Assembly: GCF_900258035.1 (NCBI RefSeq) | Contig: NZ_OGTP01000004.1 | Coordinates: 248,001-312,000, forward strand | Reading direction: 5' to 3' | Length of the DNA: 64,000 bases | Source of the DNA: Caballeronia novacaledonica | GTDB taxonomy: Bacteria; Pseudomonadota; Gammaproteobacteria; Burkholderiales; Burkholderiaceae | Shown: piece by piece, positions 59,134-64,000 of the stretch | How positions within the stretch are numbered: position 1 is the stretch's first letter | Layout: each line of letters opens with the position of its first letter | The notes under the pieces: model-generated | What the model was told of the DNA's origin: nothing | The model's input: the letters and a program-made list of their open reading frames with translations, nothing else | Database searches by the model: none | Translations under genes and position numbers: made by a program

Positions 59134-60477
59134 ATGCTGCCCGCTCTCGGTTCATTGCGTGCCCAACTCGCCGATGGCCGTCTCGATGCCGCGTCGCTTC
59201 TCGCGTCGTGCGTCGAACGAATCGGCGATGACTCGGGCGAAGGCAAGCGCGTCTTCCCGCACGGCGTGAGTGCCGCGGCAACGGCCCAGGCGACGGCGAG
59301 CGATGCGCTGCGCCGTCAGGGCGTCGCGGGTCCGCTCTCGGGCATTCCGGTGTCGGTGAAGGATCTCTTCGACGTACAGGGCGAGATCACGCGCGCCGGC
59401 AGCCGGGTCCTTTCCGAGCAGGCCGCCACGCGTGACGCCGTCGCGATCGGCAGATTGCGTGCGGCGGGCGCGGTGTTCGTCGGGCGCACCAACATGACCG
59501 AGTTCGCGTACTCGGGCCTCGGCATCAATCCGCAATACGGCACGCCCGCGAATCCCTTCGACAGAGACGCCGCGCGGATTCCCGGCGGATCGTCGTCGGG
59601 CGCGGCCGTGTCGGTGACCGATGGCATGGCTGCGGCCGCGATCGGTTCGGATACAGGCGGCTCGTGCCGGATTCCCGCAGCGTTGTGCGGACTCGCGGGC
59701 TTCAAGCCGACAGCCGCGCGCATTCCGCTCGAAGGCGCGGTGCCGTTGTCGTCGAGCTATGACTCGATCGGTTCCATTGCGCCAGGCGTCGCGTGCTGCG
59801 CCGCGCTCGATTCGATCATGGCAGGCGATACGGAACCCGCGGCGATCCTGCCGCTGCCGTTGAGCGGGCTGCGGCTTGCGCTGCCCACGCACATCGTGCT
59901 CGACGACATGGACGCGCACGTCGTCGCCGCGTTCGAGCGTGCGATTGCGCGTCTGACGGCGGCGGGCGCGATCGTGCGCGAAGTCTCGTTCGACAGCTGG
60001 CGGCACCTTGCGGCGATCGGCCAGCATGGCGGCCTCGTCGCGGCTGAAGCATGGGCGTGGCACGTCGGACTGATCAAGCGTCATGCCGATGAGTACGACC
60101 CGCGTGTGATCGCCCGCATCCGGCTCGGCAGCGAGCACAGCACCGCCGAGTACCTGCGCAATCGGGCGCTGCGTGCGCAGCTATGCCGTCAGGCCGACGA
60201 GGAGTTGCGTCCCTTCGACACCATCGTCTGCCCGACAGTGCCGATCGTCGCGCCGCGTATCGCGGACCTCGACGAGGAGGCCGCGTACACGTCGACGAAT
60301 CGCCTGCTGCTGCGCAATCCGTCGATCGCCAACATGCTCGATCTTTGCTCGGTATCGATTCCGTGTCACGCGAACGGCGACGCACCCGTGGGACTGATGT
60401 TGATGGGCCGGCACATGAACGATCGCCAGTTGCTCGCGATCGGCATCGGTGTCGAGGCTGTCGTGCGTCCGCAATGA
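59134..60477 (+). CDS. Amidase signature family hydrolase
   Basis: A 447-residue amidase with the Ser-cisSer-Lys triad: K76 in GIPVSVKDLFDV, cis-Ser S153 in PGGSSSGAAVS and nucleophile S177 in GSDTGGSCRIPAALCGLAG. Spacing of the two serines (24) is standard. It hydrolyses a carboxamide, releasing ammonia or an amine. Starts 2 bp after the cupin stop, so it is translationally linked. It is not GatA, as no gatB/gatC are near. Likely acts on the imported amide or on a ring-opened amide intermediate. Confidence 0.9.
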   Translation: MLPALGSLRAQLADGRLDAASLLASCVERIGDDSGEGKRVFPHGVSAAATAQATASDALRRQGVAGPLSGIPVSVKDLFDVQGEITRAGSRVLSEQAATRDAVAIGRLRAAGAVFVGRTNMTEFAYSGLGINPQYGTPANPFDRDAARIPGGSSSGAAVSVTDGMAAAAIGSDTGGSCRIPAALCGLAGFKPTAARIPLEGAVPLSSSYDSIGSIAPGVACCAALDSIMAGDTEPAAILPLPLSGLRLALPTHIVLDDMDAHVVAAFERAIARLTAAGAIVREVSFDSWRHLAAIGQHGGLVAAEAWAWHVGLIKRHADEYDPRVIARIRLGSEHSTAEYLRNRALRAQLCRQADEELRPFDTIVCPTVPIVAPRIADLDEEAAYTSTNRLLLRNPSIANMLDLCSVSIPCHANGDAPVGLMLMGRHMNDRQLLAIGIGVEAVVRPQ

Positions 60478-60514
60478 TGCGGCGTTCGTCGCAAATACAT
60501 ATCAGGAGACTTCC

Positions 60515-61741
60515 ATGTACAGACAACTCGCGTGCACCGCCATGTGCGCCGCGGCCGCGATGACGGCGAATGCGGCCGGCATCAGCGACGGCGCGGTGAA
60601 GATCGGCGTGCTCACCGACATGTCGTCGATCTTTTCCGATATCGGCGGGAAAGGCTCGGTCGTGGCGGCGCAGATGGCCGTCGACGATTTCGGCGGCCAG
60701 GTGCTCGGCTCGCCCGTCAAGGTGATCAGCGCGGATCACCAGAACAAGACCGATGTCGCCGCGACCGTCGCGCGGGAATGGTTCGACAATCAACAGGTCG
60801 ACATGGTGCAGGACCTGTTGCCGTCGTCGGTTGCGCTTGCCGTGTCGAACTTGGCGAAGGAGAAGCACAAGATCGCGATCGCGAGCGGCGCGGGCACGAC
60901 GAAGCTCAGCAACGAGGCGTGCTCGCCGTACACGATCCAGTACTCATACGACACTTACGCGCTGACGACAAGCCTCGTCAAGGCGATGGCGCGCGCCGGC
61001 GACAACTCCTGGTACTTCCTGACCGTCGACTATGCGCTCGGCGCGTCGCTGAAGAGCGATTCGGCCGCTGCGCTGAACGCGGCGGGCGGAAAGGTGCTCG
61101 GCGAATCGAAGCATCCGATGCATGCGGCGGACCTCTCCTCGATTCTGCTGCAGGCGCAGGCCTCGCACGCGAAGGTGATCGGCCTCGCCAACGCGGGCGC
61201 CGATACCGTCAATGCGATCAAGACCGCGCGCGAGTTCGGTATCAACGCGCCGGGCAAGCAGAAGATCGCCGGCCTGCAAATGTTCATCAGCGACGTTCAC
61301 AGCCTCGGCCTCAAGTCCGCGCAGGGCATGATGCTGACGACGCCGTTCTACTGGGACCGCGACGATGCGAGCCGTGCATGGTCGCAGCGCTTCTTCGCAA
61401 AGACCGGCCGCATGCCGACCTTCATCCAGGCGGGCGTCTATTCATCGACGATGCATTACCTGAAGGCCGTGCAGGCGAGCGGCACCGATGCATCCGATGC
61501 CGTGCTCGCGCAGATGCGCAAGACGCCCGTCAACGACTTCTTCGCGACCCACGGCGTGATTCGCGCGGACGGACTCATGGTGCACGACATGTACATCGCC
61601 GAGGTCAAGAGCCCGGAGCAATCGAAGAAGCCCTGGGATTACTACGCGATCAGGCAGACCATTTCAGCACAGGACGCTTATGCGCCGCTCGGCGCTGGCC
61701 ATTGCCCGCTCGGTGCGGGAAAAGTCGCCGCGGGACAATGA
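60515..61741 (+). CDS. ABC transporter substrate-binding protein, branched-chain amino acid (HAAT) type
   Basis: A 408-residue periplasmic binding protein. The signal peptide is MYRQLACTAMCAAAAMTANA, then GISDGAVKIGVLTDMSSIFS, the usual LivJ-like beginning. Other typical parts are GKGSVVAAQMAVDDFGGQVL, DHQNKTDVAATVAREW and FLTVDYALGASLKSDSAAAL. Such proteins in catabolic loci often bind aromatic acids or amides rather than amino acids. AGGAGA precedes the ATG. With the two ATPases and the permease at the right edge it makes a full importer that probably brings in the locus substrate. Confidence 0.92.
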   Translation: MYRQLACTAMCAAAAMTANAAGISDGAVKIGVLTDMSSIFSDIGGKGSVVAAQMAVDDFGGQVLGSPVKVISADHQNKTDVAATVAREWFDNQQVDMVQDLLPSSVALAVSNLAKEKHKIAIASGAGTTKLSNEACSPYTIQYSYDTYALTTSLVKAMARAGDNSWYFLTVDYALGASLKSDSAAALNAAGGKVLGESKHPMHAADLSSILLQAQASHAKVIGLANAGADTVNAIKTAREFGINAPGKQKIAGLQMFISDVHSLGLKSAQGMMLTTPFYWDRDDASRAWSQRFFAKTGRMPTFIQAGVYSSTMHYLKAVQASGTDASDAVLAQMRKTPVNDFFATHGVIRADGLMVHDMYIAEVKSPEQSKKPWDYYAIRQTISAQDAYAPLGAGHCPLGAGKVAAGQ

Positions 61742-61751
61742 GGAGCTACTG

Positions 61752-62441
61752 ATGAAGGCCATCACATTCAACATCGAAACGCGCGACGGCAGCGTCGAGC
61801 GCCCCATTTCAATCGACACGCTCGTCATCGCGGGCTGGACCGGACGCGACACGGAAGCGATGGAGAAGCATATTCGCGAACTGGAAGAACTGGGCATCAA
61901 ACGGCCCGCTTATACGCCAGTGTTCTATCGCGTCGCGGCCGACCGCTTCGGCCCCGCATCGATGATGCAGGTGACGGGCGAGGAGAGCAGCGGCGAAGCG
62001 GAATTCGTGCTTGTGAAGGACGGCGGCGAAGTGTTTGTCGGCGTTGCCTCGGATCACACGGACCGGCAGGTCGAAGCCTATGGCATCACCGTGTCGAAGC
62101 AGATGTGCGACAAGCCGTGCTCGAACACACTATGGCGCTTGAGCGACGTGGCCGGTCACTGGGACGCGTTGCTGTTGCGCTCGTACGCGACGATCGGTGG
62201 CGAGCGCGTGCTCTATCAGGAAGGCGAGGTGACCGCGATGCGCTCGCCGCGGGACTTGCTCGACCAGTTCGCACAACGCGGCGGCGAGTTTGTTGACGGC
62301 ACCGCGATGCTCTGCGGCACGCTGGCGGCCATCGGCGGGATTCGTCCGGCGCGGCGCTTCGAGACTGTGCTCGAGGACCCGGTGCTCGGGCGCGCGCTGC
62401 GGCACGCATATGAGATCGAGACGCTGCCGGTGCTCGGCTGA
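61752..62441 (+). CDS. DUF2848 family protein
   Basis: A 229-residue protein of the uncharacterised DUF2848 family. Features: ISIDTLVIAGWTGRDTEAME, HIRELEELGIKRPAYTPVFY, DHTDRQVEAYGITVSKQMCD with a conserved Cys-Asp-Lys, and DGTAMLCGTLAAIGGIRPAR with a conserved Cys-Gly-Thr. The fold resembles fumarylacetoacetate-hydrolase-like proteins, which would suit a hydrolase or decarboxylase step, but this is inference. It lies between transporter genes (10 bp after the binding protein, 10 bp before the ATPase), so it is fully integrated in the operon. GAGGAG precedes the ATG. Confidence 0.82.
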   Translation: MKAITFNIETRDGSVERPISIDTLVIAGWTGRDTEAMEKHIRELEELGIKRPAYTPVFYRVAADRFGPASMMQVTGEESSGEAEFVLVKDGGEVFVGVASDHTDRQVEAYGITVSKQMCDKPCSNTLWRLSDVAGHWDALLLRSYATIGGERVLYQEGEVTAMRSPRDLLDQFAQRGGEFVDGTAMLCGTLAAIGGIRPARRFETVLEDPVLGRALRHAYEIETLPVLG

Positions 62442-62451
62442 GGAGAGCGCG

Positions 62452-63222
62452 ATGACGCATGCGGACATGATTTTGGAAACAAAGGGTTTAACCAGGCAGT
62501 TCAACGGCTTCACGGCCGTCAAGGACATCGATCTTCGCGTGCGGCGGGGCACGATACACGCGCTGATCGGGCCGAACGGCGCGGGCAAGACCACGTGCTT
62601 CAACCTGTTGACGAAGTTCCTGACGCCGACTTCGGGGCAGATCTTTTTCGACGGCCATGAGATCACGCGCGCAGCGCCCGCGGCGATCGCCCGCAAGGGC
62701 GTGATCCGCTCGTTCCAGATATCTGCTGTCTTTCCGCATCTGACGCCCGTCGAGAACGTGGCCATCGCCTTGCAACGGCCGCTCGGGGTGTCGTTCCGCT
62801 TCTGGAAAAGCAGTGCGATGCTGACGCGCTTGCGAGAGCGCGCGCTCGACTTGCTCGGCGAGGTGGGCCTCGCCGCCTACGCCGATGTAAAGACCGTCGA
62901 ACTGTCATACGGCCACAAGCGCGCGCTCGAAATCGCCACGACACTCGCGATGGATCCAGTTTTGATGCTGCTCGACGAACCGACGCAGGGCATGGGTCAC
63001 GAGGACGTCGATCGCGTGACGGCGCTCATCGCGAAAGTATCGAAGGGAAGGACCATTTTGATGGTCGAGCACAACATGAAGATGGTGTCGAGCATCGCGG
63101 ACACGATCACGGTGCTTCAACGTGGCGAGATTCTGGCGGAAGGCGATTACGCCGCCGTCGCCGCGAACCCGCAAGTGAAGGAAGCGTACATGGGGACCGA
63201 AAATGAATCGCTTGCACATTGA
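62452..63222 (+). CDS. livG: ABC transporter ATPase, LivG-like
   Basis: A 256-residue ABC ATPase of the branched-chain amino acid importer type. Walker A is LIGPNGAGKTTCFNLLTK, Q-loop area IRSFQISAVFPHLTPVENVA, signature region ELSYGHKRALEIATTLA (a LivG-type variant of LSGGQ), Walker B VLMLLDEPTQGMGHEDV and H-loop TILMVEHNMKMVSSIAD. All catalytic residues are present. It overlaps the next ATPase gene by 20 bp. The symbol is used by class; the substrate need not be an amino acid. Confidence 0.88.
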   Translation: MTHADMILETKGLTRQFNGFTAVKDIDLRVRRGTIHALIGPNGAGKTTCFNLLTKFLTPTSGQIFFDGHEITRAAPAAIARKGVIRSFQISAVFPHLTPVENVAIALQRPLGVSFRFWKSSAMLTRLRERALDLLGEVGLAAYADVKTVELSYGHKRALEIATTLAMDPVLMLLDEPTQGMGHEDVDRVTALIAKVSKGRTILMVEHNMKMVSSIADTITVLQRGEILAEGDYAAVAANPQVKEAYMGTENESLAH

Positions 63223-63967
63223 AACGCGGGATGACGCCGGCGTCGACACTGTGATATGCGAAGACGCGCTGCGCGTCACGGGCCTCGAAGCGTGGTACGG
63301 CGAATCGCACATCCTGCACGGCGTGGAACTGCGTGCGGCGCGCGGCGAGGTGGTCACGCTGCTCGGGCGCAATGGCTCGGGCCGCAGCACGACGCTGAAG
63401 GCGATCATGGGCTTGACCGATGCCCGTAGCGGCTCGATCCGGATCGGTGGCCGCGAGACGATCGGCCAGGAGCCGCAGGGCGTAGCGCGTCTCGGCGTCG
63501 GCTATTGCCCGGAGGAACGGGGCATCTTCGCGGGACTTTCGTGCGAGGAGAATCTGTTGCTGCCGCCGCGTCTGCCGAATGCGGAAGGCACGCCGATGTC
63601 GCTCGAGGAAATCTACGCGCTGTTTCCGAACCTGGCCGAGCGTCGCGCGAGTCAGGGCACGCGTCTGTCGGGTGGCGAGCAGCAGATGCTTGCGATCGCG
63701 CGCATTCTTCGCACCGGCGCCGACCTGCTTCTGCTCGATGAAATCTCGGAAGGGCTCGCACCCGTGATCGTGCAGACGCTCGCAAGGGTCATCAGGCTGC
63801 TGAAGTCGCGCGGCTTCACGATTGTGCTCGTCGAGCAGAACTTTCGCTTCGCCGCACCGCTCGCCGATCGCTTCTATGTGATGGAGTACGGACGCATCGT
63901 CGATGCTTTCGAGTCGGCCCGTCTTCCTCAAAAAGCGGCCACGCTGCAAGCGCTGCTCAACATCTGA
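63203..63967 (+). CDS. livF: ABC transporter ATPase, LivF-like, with Arg in the Walker A lysine position
   Basis: A 254-residue second ATPase of the importer. Walker A reads LLGRNGSGRSTTLKAIMGL, so the invariant Lys is Arg. The other elements are normal: Q-loop area GYCPEERGIFAGLSCEENLL, signature RLSGGEQQMLAIARIL, Walker B LLLLDEISEGLAPVIV, H-loop TIVLVEQNFRFAAPLAD. With one ATPase site altered, the heterodimer may hydrolyse ATP at one site only, or the Arg may be tolerated. The ATG at 63203 gives an N-terminal extension of about 20 residues before the core (EDALRVTGLEAWYGES); internal starts cannot be ruled out. Confidence 0.87.
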   Translation: MNRLHIETRDDAGVDTVICEDALRVTGLEAWYGESHILHGVELRAARGEVVTLLGRNGSGRSTTLKAIMGLTDARSGSIRIGGRETIGQEPQGVARLGVGYCPEERGIFAGLSCEENLLLPPRLPNAEGTPMSLEEIYALFPNLAERRASQGTRLSGGEQQMLAIARILRTGADLLLLDEISEGLAPVIVQTLARVIRLLKSRGFTIVLVEQNFRFAAPLADRFYVMEYGRIVDAFESARLPQKAATLQALLNI

Positions 63968-63981
63968 CCGGAGCGAACGTC

Positions 63982-64000
63982 ATGGAAATCCTTGGTATGC
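63982..64000 (+). CDS. Start of a LivH-type permease gene, cut by window edge
   Basis: Only the first six codons (MEILGM) are visible, after GGAGCG eleven bases upstream. The start resembles permeases of branched-chain amino acid importers, and the operon otherwise lacks its membrane subunits, so a LivH-like permease is expected. Based mainly on context. Confidence 0.45.

Overview
The window is GC-rich, densely packed DNA whose protein families, porin type and codon use point to the Burkholderiaceae (Paraburkholderia/Caballeronia/Burkholderia-like), probably a secondary replicon or genomic-island-rich region. This is inferred from gene content only; there is no rRNA or tRNA in the window.

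Layout. (1) 1-4.2 kb, minus strand: a MASE1-type histidine kinase, an OmpR-type response regulator and the start of a type VI secretion gene (tssA) in apparent operon order. (2) 4.2-12.5 kb: a decay zone with a chemoreceptor remnant, a 2-hydroxyacid dehydrogenase fragment cut by a complete but inactivated IS3-family element, a Tn3-family transposase cut by the same element, a glutathione transferase, broken TetR, LysE, ISKra4-type and serine-recombinase genes, and a perfect 34-bp-arm hairpin. (3) 12.5-48 kb: a large acyl-CoA catabolic island. It has etfBA, CoA-transferase/racemase genes, two acyl-CoA synthetases, three SCP-x-type thiolases (one paired with a DUF35 protein), three SDRs, a GMC alcohol oxidoreductase with an aldehyde dehydrogenase, four acyl-CoA dehydrogenase polypeptides (two forming an alpha/beta-like pair), hotdog hydratases, a TauD/TfdA dioxygenase, an MFS transporter, a MalT-like LuxR regulator divergent from a TetR regulator, and a porin. 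(4) 48.3-48.95 kb: a shrunken, deletion-scarred copy of the island's central operon. (5) 49-54 kb: an orphan membrane sensor, a ParD antitoxin without toxin, a TnsA-like remnant and an MHYT-GGDEF-EAL protein. (6) 54-64 kb: a second catabolic locus with SnoaL-like and MarR genes, a solitary iscS, a two-component FADH2 monooxygenase (HpaC/HpaB type), cupin, amidase, DUF2848 protein and a branched-chain-amino-acid-type ABC importer that continues past the right edge.

How the genes may work together. In the 12.5-48 kb island, alcohol to aldehyde to acid oxidation (GMC, ALDH), CoA activation (ACS, class III CoA transferase), epimerisation of a 2-methyl branch (AMACR-like), dehydrogenation (ACADs passing electrons to EtfAB), hydration (MaoC pair, ECH), oxidation (SDRs) and thiolytic or retro-aldol cleavage (thiolases, thiolase/DUF35) make a full beta-oxidation spiral. 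The paired subunits recall steroid side-chain and bile-acid degradation systems, but no ring-degradation genes are present, so the substrate (methyl-branched, alicyclic or terpenoid acid) is open. Nine or more copies of a short GC-rich palindrome sit almost only at the transcription-unit borders of this island. In the 54-64 kb locus, an imported substrate is probably hydrolysed by the amidase and hydroxylated by the monooxygenase pair; its identity is unknown.
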